Shown piece after piece: positions 29,027 through 37,312 of a stretch of DNA of 64,000 nt. Location: positions 62,001-126,000 of the forward strand of contig CALDUT010000010.1 in the NCBI GenBank assembly GCA_937924775.1, read 5' to 3'. Origin of the DNA: an uncultured Gemmata sp. (GTDB lineage Bacteria; Planctomycetota; Planctomycetia; Gemmatales; Gemmataceae). Position 1 is the first letter of the stretch, and each line of letters opens with the position of its first letter. The notes under the pieces are model-generated. The model was not told where the DNA came from, searched no databases, and worked only from the letters and a program-made list of their open reading frames with translations. The position numbers and the translations under genes are program-made.

Positions 29027-29857
29027 ATGGCTGCGGAATCGTGGTGGCGTGGGCGGCGGGTATTCTTTACCGGTGATGTGGCATTCCTTGGCCGCACGCT
29101 GATGAGTGAGTTGGTTCGGCAAGGGGCAGAGATTGTTGCGTTAGTGCCCAATCGACAAATCTGTGATCCCCTAGTTGCGGGTTGCGCAAGGCCCGTTCAT
29201 CTCATTTACGGCCGTGCGGACAATCTTTTCCGTTTGCACTCGGCGATGGCCATTCACGAAATCACGGCTGTTTTCTATTGTGCGAACGCCGACAGCCCGG
29301 AAACCGCCACGGCTAAACACGATATCGCTGCTGTGCTGCAAGCGCTGCGAATGTATTCATCGCAAGTGCCGGTGGTGGCCTGTCTGCCGGTATCATCGCA
29401 TCCGTGTGGGGTTGAACTTCAGGATGAGCAGTTGCGCATGGTGCGCGTCGGTGAAGTGTTTGGCCCCGGCGATCAGAGCGCGGACCGCATTGTGCCGCGG
29501 ACGGCGCGGGCCTTGTGCCGGGGCGAATCGGTGACGGGAGCGGATGGCCCGCCGCGAGATTTTGTGTACGTTCGCGATGTGGCATCAGCGTGTTTGTTGG
29601 CTGCACAACCGGGGAATCGACCCGCTTTGAGGGAATGGGTTTTCCGCAGTGGTTGGTCGATGACCGATCGTCAGTGTGTCGCCCTTCTCGAGGAGGTGTG
29701 GAACAACCAGCATGCCGTGTTGCCGTCGTTTCCGATTCCCGAGAATCCGTTGGGGTGGAAACCAGCCTATTCCTTGTTCACCGCCTTACGTGAAACCCTG
29801 GCTTGGTACCACGATCTGGTTGTGGGGGAAACCCGAACGACGCGCTGTGCGGCCTAG
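29027..29857 (+). CDS. Degenerate NAD-dependent epimerase/dehydratase-like protein (extended SDR), probably non-catalytic
   Basis: A 276-residue protein with GGGAGG 8 bases before its ATG. The Rossmann opening reads VFFTGDVAFLGRTL, so one glycine of the TGxxGFxG motif is replaced by Ala. The second half (RVGEVFGPGDQSADRIVPRT, then FVYVRDVASACLLA) aligns by eye with CDP-glucose 4,6-dehydratase-like enzymes. The region that should carry the catalytic Tyr-x3-Lys, between the fourth strand and RVGEVFG, is shortened; no YxxxK occurs anywhere. The total is ~70 residues shorter than family members. It may bind a nucleotide or nucleotide-sugar without catalysis, or be a decayed gene still in frame. 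It is followed by the MmgE/PrpD gene. Confidence 0.7.
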   Translation: MAAESWWRGRRVFFTGDVAFLGRTLMSELVRQGAEIVALVPNRQICDPLVAGCARPVHLIYGRADNLFRLHSAMAIHEITAVFYCANADSPETATAKHDIAAVLQALRMYSSQVPVVACLPVSSHPCGVELQDEQLRMVRVGEVFGPGDQSADRIVPRTARALCRGESVTGADGPPRDFVYVRDVASACLLAAQPGNRPALREWVFRSGWSMTDRQCVALLEEVWNNQHAVLPSFPIPENPLGWKPAYSLFTALRETLAWYHDLVVGETRTTRCAA

Positions 29858-29902
29858 GGGCCCGGAAAAGCATCGTTCGACACCAGCGATGGTTTGTACA
29901 AC

Positions 29903-29933
29903 ATCCCTGAGTTTTTTGGGCTTTCTCAGGGAT
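29903..29933 (+). promoter_or_regulatory. Hairpin overlapping the MmgE/PrpD ribosome binding region
   Basis: ATCCCTGAG (29903-29911) pairs with CTCAGGGAT (29925-29933) around a 13-base T-rich loop. The 3' arm contains AGGGA, the only Shine-Dalgarno candidate for the ATG at 29941. Formation of the stem would hide it. Confidence 0.55.
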
Positions 29934-29940
29934 TGCTTTC

Positions 29941-31314
29941 ATGACCTCACCCACTCTCGCCGGGCGGCTGGCGGAATACGCCGTGCAACTCACCTTCGAC
30001 AAACTCACCCACGCAGCGATTCATGAAGTGAAGCGGCGGTTCATCGATTCCTTCGCCACGGCGATCGGCGCGATGCCCTCCGATGCTTACGCCATCGCGA
30101 AGCGCTGTGCCAGCCGCGTCAGCAGCCATCCTGGGGCGTCCCTTCTTGGCGGGGGGCGTTCGAGTGTGGAGTGGGCCACGTTCGTCAATGGTCTCTTGAT
30201 TCGCTACCTCGACTTCAACGATACCTATCTGAGCAAAGAACCGGCCCACCCCAGCGATAATATCGCCGCGGTACTGGCGGTGGGCGAAGCCGTGGGAGCC
30301 AGCGGACACGATTTGATCACCGCGACCGTCCTGGCCTATGAAATCCAATGCCGCTTCTGTGATGCGGCCAGTCTGCGGAAGCATGGGATCGATCACGTCA
30401 CCTATGGGGCGATTTCGTCAGCCGTCGCGGCGGCGAAACTGATGAGGTTGGATATCCCCCGGATGATTCACACCATTGGCCTGGCCGGGGTGTGCAACAT
30501 CGCTTTGCGGCAAACACGCAGTGGCGAATTGAGCATGTGGAAGGGGTGTGCCTTTGCTAACGCGGCACGCAATGGCGTTTTTGCCGCAACCCTGGCAGCT
30601 GAAGGGCTCACCGGGCCGGCCCCGATTTTCGAGGGCGACCTGGGTTTTTTCAAATTGGTTACTCGCGAAGCCTTCACGCCGGCCCCGTTCGGTGCCGAAG
30701 CTGGCAATACCGACGGCTTCATGATTAACAAAACTTACATCAAATTCTGGCCCGCGGAATACCATTCGCAAAGCGCCATCGACGCTGCGTTACAACTCCG
30801 TGCCGAACTCAGCGGCGATGTGTCGCAAGTGAAGGAAATTGACATCGCGACCTTCGAGGCAAGCTACAACATCATTGGGAAATACCCCGAAGCCTGGGTC
30901 CCCAAAACCCGGGAAACCGCGGATCATAGCCTGCCCTATTGCACAGCCGCCGCTCTCTATGATGGCGATGTGGACCTCAACACCTTCGAACCGGCCCACT
31001 TCACCGACCCGCAACTGGTTGCTTTTACCCGCAAAGTGAAAGTTCGGCACGATACAACGCTGGATACCCGCTATCCGCAAGGAATTCCCAACCGGATCAC
31101 GCTCACGCTCAACGATGGTCGCCAATTGGTCAAAGAAGTGGAATTCCCGCGCGGTCATGCTGGCAATCCGATGACCGATGCGGAAGTCGAGGCCAAGTTC
31201 CGCCGTATGGCGGAGCCGAAGTACGGCAAAGCGAAGGCCGATCAGATTCTGGCCCGCTGCTGGGAGTTAGAAAAACTCACCAGCGTGACGGATCTGCTTG
31301 TGCTATTGGATTGA
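29941..31314 (+). CDS. MmgE/PrpD family protein (2-methylcitrate dehydratase-like)
   Basis: A 457-residue cytosolic protein. Family features are the N-terminal TSPTLAGRLAEYAVQLTFDK, the loop FVNGLLIRYLDFNDTYLSKE with its LDFND motif, HPSDNIAAVLAVGEAV, and the C-terminal FPRGHAGNPMTDAEVEAKF. Members include 2-methylcitrate dehydratase (PrpD), cis-aconitate decarboxylase and iminodisuccinate epimerase. The other methylcitrate-cycle genes (prpB, prpC) are not nearby, so the exact reaction is open. The only ribosome binding site lies in the 3' arm of a hairpin (29903-29933), which suggests translational control. Confidence 0.9.
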   Translation: MTSPTLAGRLAEYAVQLTFDKLTHAAIHEVKRRFIDSFATAIGAMPSDAYAIAKRCASRVSSHPGASLLGGGRSSVEWATFVNGLLIRYLDFNDTYLSKEPAHPSDNIAAVLAVGEAVGASGHDLITATVLAYEIQCRFCDAASLRKHGIDHVTYGAISSAVAAAKLMRLDIPRMIHTIGLAGVCNIALRQTRSGELSMWKGCAFANAARNGVFAATLAAEGLTGPAPIFEGDLGFFKLVTREAFTPAPFGAEAGNTDGFMINKTYIKFWPAEYHSQSAIDAALQLRAELSGDVSQVKEIDIATFEASYNIIGKYPEAWVPKTRETADHSLPYCTAAALYDGDVDLNTFEPAHFTDPQLVAFTRKVKVRHDTTLDTRYPQGIPNRITLTLNDGRQLVKEVEFPRGHAGNPMTDAEVEAKFRRMAEPKYGKAKADQILARCWELEKLTSVTDLLVLLD

Positions 31315-31405
31315 AGGTGTTCACAAAATCGGATTACACACAGGTTATTTCCCCCTGGGAATGGCCCTGATGGAATGCTCGCAGGTTTGGTAATCAATTT
31401 TCGCC

Positions 31406-33049
31406 TCATTGTTCCCCACCGAGCCGGTAAACCTGAATGGCCGCTTGCTCGGGGGGAACATTCTGCGGCCAATGATACACGATCCGCGCACCGGGCGTGT
31501 TCTTCAGCTCCTTCGCCTGCTCGTAGAGCGGTAATCGCGAATGGGGGCTTTCGGATTTGTTTTCCCAAATCACATAGGTGCTGGTGGAGGGCGTTGGATT
31601 CCATGAAGTCCGGTAGAGCGTGCGTCCTGCGTACCATTCAGTCCAACAAAATGGATCGACCAATGCGTCCGTATCGCGAATGCGTTCGGCCAGCCATAGC
31701 CCAGCATATTTGTGCCCCTCGCGGTGCGAATGCATGGGCTTGAGTGCAAATGGCAAGGACGAGGCGACAACCGCCATCAACAGGCTGGCGGCTGTGATGC
31801 GGACCCCCACCCATCGCAGGCGGGGCACCAGTGCCCCGAGTGTATGGGCCAATACGGGCAGACCGGCAGCCGCCACTTGACACCCCAACAGTGTGAGCAA
31901 AACGGTGTGCCGCTCCGAGACGTAACCCACACGGGCTGCTAAATACACCAGTAACGCGGTGTTACAAGCGATGAGCAGCAGTAAGACCCATACCCCCGGT
32001 TGAGTGGCGAACTGCCGCCGCAGCGCCACGATGGTAAATAGTGCCAACGGCCACAGGAAGTAGTTAGAACCTTTTGCCATTTCTTTGACAACCGCGTGAA
32101 AGGCCCACAGTTCCCGCGGGATGTCTGCATCCTTCTCGTAATTCCACCAGGCCGCGAGAATCGCGGTCGCCGACGTTACCCGCTGGGATGTCGGCGCGCC
32201 GCGGTAGAGCGGCCCCGAAGGCGATTCCAAGGGGTTGAGATATTCTCCAGTGGGCTTATTGCTGATTTTGCCAATGAGGGCCATATACGGAAGCGCGACC
32301 AAACCCACACCAATCAACAGTGCGATCACACGCCCCCAAGCCACTTCGCGGGGCCACTGCCGCTTCCACGCGAAGACAACCGCCACGATGGCGGGAGCAA
32401 CAGCCACCAACAGTCCTTCCGGGCGAACCAGATAGGCGGCGCCGGTGGCCAGCCCGCAGGCGAGAAATCCGCTGATCCGCGGACGGGTCACAGTTCGTAT
32501 TCCGAACAACACCGCGACACTGGCCATCAACAAGTAAACACCTTCGGTCAAACCGTCGCTAGTGATGCGAGCCGGCACCGGCAGCGCTTGGAACATCAGT
32601 GCTGCGGCGAATCCGACGTTGCGGCTGAACAGCATACGTCCGATGAGATACGTTGGAACCACCAACAGCACTGCGGCCACAGCATTGGCAAGCTGACAAG
32701 CGAGCAAAATTCGCTCAGCGACTGGTTGTGGGCTGAAACGTTGCAGAACCGCATCAGTGGCCCACACCGCTAACGGATACCCCGGTGGGTGTTCCGCCGA
32801 GCGAATGTGGTCGAGGGTATTGGGAGACCGGCCATCTGGATGCGGAGGAGCTAACGAAGGATTCTGAAAACACAATACCAACCGGGCAAACCCTAAGCTA
32901 TCGCGGGCGGTGATCGCGGTATGAGCGATCAGCCAAAGGTGAAGCCCACCAGCCACCACCACAAGAACGACAAGCCGCCAGTAGTCCGGGCCCAATAGCG
33001 ATCGGGACCGTTCAACGACCTCCAGCCGTCCGCCCACCGTGGCTGCCAT
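31406..33049 (-). CDS. Membrane glycosyltransferase, GT39/PMT-like
   Basis: A 547-residue polytopic membrane protein starting at the ATG at 33049 behind GGAG; the frame extends 23 codons upstream without support. After the first helix (YWRLVVLVVVAGGLHLWLIA) comes an acidic/aromatic loop (ITARDSLGFARLVLCF, then SAEHPPGYPLAVW). This is the usual place of the catalytic Asp in dolichyl/polyprenyl-phosphate-dependent transferases. About ten further hydrophobic helices follow, with a C-terminal periplasmic domain of ~120 residues (DPFCWTEWYAGRTLYRTSWN). It probably transfers a sugar from a polyprenyl-phosphate donor to a lipid or protein, but donor and acceptor are unknown. Confidence 0.75.
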   Translation of the reverse strand: MAATVGGRLEVVERSRSLLGPDYWRLVVLVVVAGGLHLWLIAHTAITARDSLGFARLVLCFQNPSLAPPHPDGRSPNTLDHIRSAEHPPGYPLAVWATDAVLQRFSPQPVAERILLACQLANAVAAVLLVVPTYLIGRMLFSRNVGFAAALMFQALPVPARITSDGLTEGVYLLMASVAVLFGIRTVTRPRISGFLACGLATGAAYLVRPEGLLVAVAPAIVAVVFAWKRQWPREVAWGRVIALLIGVGLVALPYMALIGKISNKPTGEYLNPLESPSGPLYRGAPTSQRVTSATAILAAWWNYEKDADIPRELWAFHAVVKEMAKGSNYFLWPLALFTIVALRRQFATQPGVWVLLLLIACNTALLVYLAARVGYVSERHTVLLTLLGCQVAAAGLPVLAHTLGALVPRLRWVGVRITAASLLMAVVASSLPFALKPMHSHREGHKYAGLWLAERIRDTDALVDPFCWTEWYAGRTLYRTSWNPTPSTSTYVIWENKSESPHSRLPLYEQAKELKNTPGARIVYHWPQNVPPEQAAIQVYRLGGEQ

Positions 33050-33439
33050 ACCGTTTCGCTCCTCAACTTCACAAACTGCCGGATGGCGGACTGTAGGGTA
33101 ACCCTGTCGTCTCGTCAAGCCGAAGGTGAACCACTTCTAACTCCTCTCCTCCCTAAATATGGTAGACTTCACCTCAGGTATATTAACATTTGTTCAGAAA
33201 CTATACAAGAGACTTTTTCCCAAAAAACTCGCGGAAGGATCATTAGGACCGATTCGGGATTCCCAATGGGTTATTCCTCTGAGTCATTCTGCCGATGACT
33301 CACCAGCTGATGGCTGTTCAGGTCCAACCGTGTGGTTTCTTAGCCCCAGAATAGTTGAAACCACGGTTGAAACTGTTTGACCCTGTCGTCAGAAGCGTCG
33401 TATCATCCACCTTATCGTAGGCTGAGTGAGGGGTGCATC
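33050..33439. other. Gene-free divergent intergenic region
   Basis: These 390 bases separate the divergent GT39-like and HEAT genes. Short frames exist but none has a ribosome binding site or family resemblance. A long hairpin is present at 33325-33369. Confidence 0.5.
33325..33369 (+). promoter_or_regulatory. Hairpin in the leader of the HEAT-repeat gene
   Basis: The arms at 33325-33339 and 33357-33369 pair over 13 bases with one 2-base bulge (CAACCGTG/GTTTC against GAAAC/CACGGTTG), with a 17-base loop. It lies 70 bases before the HEAT gene start. The role is unknown (attenuator, operator or small-RNA element). Confidence 0.45.
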
Positions 33440-34666
33440 ATGGTGGTCATCGTGTTGCGGGCTGGTTTCGCGGTGTTGTGTTTGGGGCTTTTCCTTCCCC
33501 TGGTTCAGGCCGCCGAGGACGATCCCGAATATGACGGGATGAAGGTTTCGAAATGGGTTGATACGGTTCAAAACGCCTCCAGTGCTCGGCAACGAGCGCT
33601 TGCCGTGGAAGCCTTGGGAAAAATCTGGGTTCTACACAAACATAAAGACGCGATCCCAAATATTTGCCGCTCGCTGCGGGTCGATCCCAGCGCGGCGGTA
33701 CGGGCCCAAGCGGCGGTCGTCCTCGCTGGCCTGCGAGCTGAAGACCTGCCACTATTTTCAAAAGATCTTATCGGTGCCCTAGAAAACGAAAAAGAATCCC
33801 GCGTCCGCCGGCAAATCATCAACGCGATGACGAAATTCCCCGAAACGTGTGTTTGGGGGGTCGAACCTCTGATCGCCACACTCCAAGATGACGACTCAGC
33901 GGTGAAAGCCGCTGCGGCCGAAGCCCTGGCCCTGGCAGCGATTACGGTCAAAGGTTCAGCGAAAAGCGCTGCGAGCGAACTGGCACCGTTACTGAAAGAG
34001 AAAGACAAAGCTGTGCGCATGGCCGCGATTTATGCGATTGCCCGCATTGAGCCGGAAGGAGCTTCGACCATCGCGGAAACGCTCGCCACGATGCTGCACA
34101 GCGAAGGCACTGAAGCCGACATGAAGCGCGAAATCGTCACGTCGATTGGCCTATTGGCGCAAAAGTCGGGGATCGTGGTGAATGCTCTCGCGAAAGCGTT
34201 ACGCGATCCCGATGACGAAGTCCGCCGGCGGGCGGCGCGGGTCTTAGGGACCTTTGGCCCGGCGGCCAGCTCTGCCGCGGATGACCTCTTCAAGGTCCTC
34301 ACCGATGAAAAACTCACCGACATCCGCGTCGACGCGGTCCGGGCTTTCGGTTCAGCGCTCGGCCCAGCTGGCTTAAAGGCCCGGGTCCGTACCTTGCTAC
34401 CCCACCTGACGCCCGAAGTACAACCCGCTTGGGAAGTCCGATTGGCAGTCGTTGATGAGATTGGTTCACTTGGTTGGGAATTGTTGGGCAGCGATCTGAC
34501 ATCACCCCAGCCCGAGACCAAAGCAGCGGCGTTGGAGGTCATGGCCGCGTTGCGCAAGCGACTCGCCGATCCGCAAATCCAAGTGCGGGGAGCAGCCGCT
34601 GCTGCGATTCGCAAAATCGAGAAAAAACCCGAACCCAAGAAAGAACCGGAAAAGAAAGAACCCTAG
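33440..34666 (+). CDS. Secreted HEAT-repeat protein
   Basis: A 408-residue protein from an ATG at 33440 with GAGGGG about 6 bases upstream. A signal peptide (MVVIVLRAGFAVLCLGLFLP, cleavage near VQAAE) sends it out of the cytosol. From about residue 45 to 390 it is a solenoid of HEAT/PBS-lyase-like repeats of ~37 residues. Examples are DPSAAVRAQAAVVLAGL, DDDSAVKAAAAEALALA, EKDKAVRMAAIYAIARI and DPDDEVRRRAARVLGTFG. The tail KKPEPKKEPEKKEP is charged and disordered. Such solenoids mediate protein binding; no partner is evident from the neighbours. Confidence 0.88.
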   Translation: MVVIVLRAGFAVLCLGLFLPLVQAAEDDPEYDGMKVSKWVDTVQNASSARQRALAVEALGKIWVLHKHKDAIPNICRSLRVDPSAAVRAQAAVVLAGLRAEDLPLFSKDLIGALENEKESRVRRQIINAMTKFPETCVWGVEPLIATLQDDDSAVKAAAAEALALAAITVKGSAKSAASELAPLLKEKDKAVRMAAIYAIARIEPEGASTIAETLATMLHSEGTEADMKREIVTSIGLLAQKSGIVVNALAKALRDPDDEVRRRAARVLGTFGPAASSAADDLFKVLTDEKLTDIRVDAVRAFGSALGPAGLKARVRTLLPHLTPEVQPAWEVRLAVVDEIGSLGWELLGSDLTSPQPETKAAALEVMAALRKRLADPQIQVRGAAAAAIRKIEKKPEPKKEPEKKEP

Positions 34667-34771
34667 GCCAGAACCCGTATTAAGAGCAGAGCAAAATATC
34701 CTCCGGCCTGAAACGATAGTTCCCGCCCAAAGAATGGAACGTTTTCAGGAATGTGGCCGTCAAACCGCCTT

Positions 34772-34812
34772 AGGTATCCCCTAAACCATGAATGGGAGTG
34801 TGAGGGATACCT
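34772..34812. repeat. Inverted repeat in the gap after the HEAT gene
   Basis: AGGTATCCC (34772-34780) and GGGATACCT (34804-34812) are perfectly complementary, with a 23-base loop. There is no U-tract, so it is not a standard terminator. Confidence 0.5.
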
Positions 34813-35240
34813 CTTAAATGTACGGACCGTTCAACCGCGGTGAAACGCCCAGCATAACCAAGCATTGCGATCAAGAAGCCTTGGCCGGAAGGTCGTTACA
34901 CCGTGGAAAGATCCTGGGCAGCTGCCGATGGCTCGATGCCGCGGAATTCCCTAGTGTGCCAAGCCATGAGAATACCGATAGCAAAGGTGATGCGGAGTAC
35001 GCTCTAGGTTTCAGAACCCGAATGATCTCCATCGGTGAACCTTGAGCCCCCAACAATATCGATATTCGTAGTGGTGTTTGCCTCTTCGCATCGAACGGGA
35101 GATTCGGTAATCCTTTCGCCAACATCCCATATTTTCGCTAAAGTTATTCGATTCACGCGAAGCGCTAGAACCGGTTTGACATTGGTAATAGCCGTTCTAG
35201 ATACAAGATGAATTCGGAAATTGAGCCTTGACCTCAGACA

Positions 35241-35261
35241 ACTACCAGAAATCTTGGTAGT
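35241..35261 (+). promoter_or_regulatory. Small hairpin just upstream of the histidine kinase start
   Basis: ACTACCA (35241-35247) pairs with TGGTAGT (35255-35261) around a 7-base loop, 19 bases before the kinase ATG and directly before its GGAG. It could be an operator or affect translation. Confidence 0.45.
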
Positions 35262-35280
35262 GTTGTGGAGACCCTGAACG

Positions 35281-36513
35281 ATGGTGGCCACCGGTTCGCT
35301 GACCACAGCCCTTGGCTTCTTACCCAACTGGTGGCGTGAAACCACCGATGCGAAAGCGTTGGATGCCCTCCTCCTCGGTTGGCAGCAAGCGTGTGGATGG
35401 AAGACCTGTGGTGTGGTGTTGTCGCAGGAAGGGGCTCGGTGGGTTAGGACCGTGGAAGTGGGGCAATGCCTGGAGGCCTCTCCGCCCCCCGAATTGCCCG
35501 ATGCCCTGCGGCGATTGAAAAATGGCGAGGCGACGGTGCTGTATTCGATCCCAGACTCGTCGGGGCGGGTGTTTGCGCCGGTCCAGCCATTGGGGAGATC
35601 CCCGGGTGTGGTCTGGGCCGATAAGCGTTTGGGTGAACCGTGGACGGATAACGAGCGAGTCTACATGGCCGTCACCGCTCAGATGATCGAGCGCTCGCCG
35701 GCGTTGACGGCGCTTCTCGGGGCCGTGGTGGACCCCGAACGACTCCAGCAACGGCTTGGGGATGCCGCGGTTATTTGTGGCCGCTTAGCCCATGATTTCG
35801 ACAATTTACTCCAAGGCGTGATTGGGTTTGCCGATTTAACGGCGCCGTTGGTTACACCTGGTTCGCAGGCCGCGGGTTTCATCGCGGAAATCGGGAAAAT
35901 TGGCCAACGCGGCATTCAGTTCACACAACAATTGCATCAGCTCAGCCGCAGTGGCCAAGTGAAGCCCAATCCGGGCTCAGTGCCGCTGGCGATCGCCAAA
36001 GAAGAAGCCCGGCTCAAGCCCATTCTCCCGCCCGGCCTGCGGATCGAGAAAGATTTACCGAATACCCTGCCCGCGGTAGCAATGGAAGCGACGCCGCTGC
36101 AGACGGTGCTCGGCCACTTGTTGGAAAACGCCGTCGAAGCGTGCCCACAGGGGGGGGTTGTGCGAGTCTCTGCGAAGTCGGTTGAGTTGACCGAAGCTGA
36201 TGCACGTGTTTACTTGGGCCGGGTGGGCGTGGGCACTCACCTCCAAGTGGTGATTACGGATAGCGGGGTCGGCATCAAGCCGGAGTTGCGTCGTCGGCTG
36301 TTCGTAGAGCCGTTTTTCACCACCAAAGTTCGGCATCGCGGGCTGGGACTGGCCATCGCCTATCGCGTGCTGTGCTCGCATCGTGGTGGTATTCTGCTTG
36401 ATTCTGTCCCAGCACCCGGTAGTGGCACACAGGTTCGGGTTGTGCTGCCCTTGGCAGCGATCCGCCCGCCGAATGTGGCCAACTCACCTATTGCCACTGC
36501 GGTCGGAGGTTAG
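35281..36513 (+). CDS. NtrB-type sensor histidine kinase
   Basis: A 410-residue soluble kinase with no membrane segment. Residues ~20-150 look like a degenerate GAF-type input domain (LLGWQQACGWKTCGVVLSQE). The phospho-acceptor His is at about residue 173 in GRLAHDFDNLLQGVIGFADL, an HDFxN H-box of the NtrB group. The ATPase domain has the N-box HLLENAVEAC, G1 DSGVGIKPE, F-box FFTTK and G2 RGLGLAIAYR. All catalytic motifs are present. GGAG precedes the ATG. The stop is 5 bases before the REC-XRE regulator, so the two form one operon and very likely a two-component pair. The signal is unknown. Confidence 0.92.
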   Translation: MVATGSLTTALGFLPNWWRETTDAKALDALLLGWQQACGWKTCGVVLSQEGARWVRTVEVGQCLEASPPPELPDALRRLKNGEATVLYSIPDSSGRVFAPVQPLGRSPGVVWADKRLGEPWTDNERVYMAVTAQMIERSPALTALLGAVVDPERLQQRLGDAAVICGRLAHDFDNLLQGVIGFADLTAPLVTPGSQAAGFIAEIGKIGQRGIQFTQQLHQLSRSGQVKPNPGSVPLAIAKEEARLKPILPPGLRIEKDLPNTLPAVAMEATPLQTVLGHLLENAVEACPQGGVVRVSAKSVELTEADARVYLGRVGVGTHLQVVITDSGVGIKPELRRRLFVEPFFTTKVRHRGLGLAIAYRVLCSHRGGILLDSVPAPGSGTQVRVVLPLAAIRPPNVANSPIATAVGG

Positions 36514-36518
36514 ACACC

Positions 36519-37238
36519 ATGCCGTTACCTGTTGAAAATCGTTTGTCCCAAGTGATTCCACCCATGTTTCCACCGATTACTCCCGCTCCCAAGGGAACCC
36601 CGCAAACGATGAGCCGGGAATTGCAATCCGCTGGCGAGATTCACATTCTGATTCTCGATGACGATCCGCATACGTGTGCCGTCATCCAGGCGGCGTTGTC
36701 GAATCGCGACTTCTCCGTGGATGTGGTGTCGGACCCGATGCTCGTCGAATCAGCACTCTCCGGCCCTACTTCTTACCACTTGATTATCCTCGACTATGTC
36801 TTACCTGGTCTGGAAATCGAACAGGTTTTTACCTGGATTCGTGATCGCCAACCCGATGCCAACATCATCGTGGTGACCGGCTATCCCTCCGTGGATAGTG
36901 CGATCAACTGCCTGCGGGCCCGCACCTGTGACTATCTCACCAAGCCGTTCCAGATCGAACAGTTGCGCGAAATAGTCCATCGTTGTTTGGAATCCAAAGG
37001 TCTTTTGCGGATGACCGAGGAAGCCCTCAAAGAAGCCTTGGGCCAAGCCATTCGCGAACGCCGCAAAGCCCTCGGTCTGACCTTGGCCAACATGAGCGAT
37101 CGCACTGGCGTGTCGTTGGGCTACCTCAGCCAGATCGAATTGGGGAAAAACTCGGCATCCATCGAAACGCTGTACAAAATCTGCCTGGCATTGGGCATGA
37201 AGATGAGCGAACTTTTCAATGCCATTCAGCGGGTGTAA
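36519..37238 (+). CDS. Response regulator with C-terminal XRE-type helix-turn-helix
   Basis: A 239-residue protein with GGAGG 9 bases before its ATG. A Pro-rich leader of ~40 residues is followed by a receiver domain: acidic pocket ILILDDDPH, phospho-acceptor Asp in LIILDYVLPG, Thr in IVVTGYPS, Lys in YLTKPFQ. After a helical linker, residues ~175-235 form a Cro/C1-type HTH (IRERRKALGLTLANMSDRTG, GYLSQIELGKNSAS). Receivers coupled to XRE HTH domains instead of OmpR, NarL or Fis output are uncommon. A strong terminator follows at 37260. Confidence 0.9.
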   Translation: MPLPVENRLSQVIPPMFPPITPAPKGTPQTMSRELQSAGEIHILILDDDPHTCAVIQAALSNRDFSVDVVSDPMLVESALSGPTSYHLIILDYVLPGLEIEQVFTWIRDRQPDANIIVVTGYPSVDSAINCLRARTCDYLTKPFQIEQLREIVHRCLESKGLLRMTEEALKEALGQAIRERRKALGLTLANMSDRTGVSLGYLSQIELGKNSASIETLYKICLALGMKMSELFNAIQRV

Positions 37239-37259
37239 CGCCCCCCGACCACGACTCGC

Positions 37260-37298
37260 ACACGGGCGGTCCACCCAAGGTGAGCCGCCCGTGTTTTT
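37260..37298 (+). terminator. Rho-independent terminator of the kinase/regulator operon
   Basis: ACACGGGCGG (37260-37269) and CCGCCCGTGT (37285-37294) form a 10-base stem, with TTTTT at 37294-37298. It ends the plus-strand operon and lies 15 bases past the stop of the minus-strand SelW-like gene. Confidence 0.88.
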
Positions 37299-37312
37299 AG
37301 GCAATCGTATTG

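Larger units (their letters stand above)
34667..35280. other. 614-base gene-free gap
   Basis: No frame here has both a plausible start and a recognisable product; the short frames present look like chance. Two inverted repeats are visible (34772-34812 and 35241-35261). The region could hold an untranslated RNA or be decayed sequence. Confidence 0.5.

Noticed and set aside
34818-35125. Short frames on both strands in the gap after the HEAT gene
   Set aside because: They overlap each other in opposite strands and neither shows a domain or RBS.
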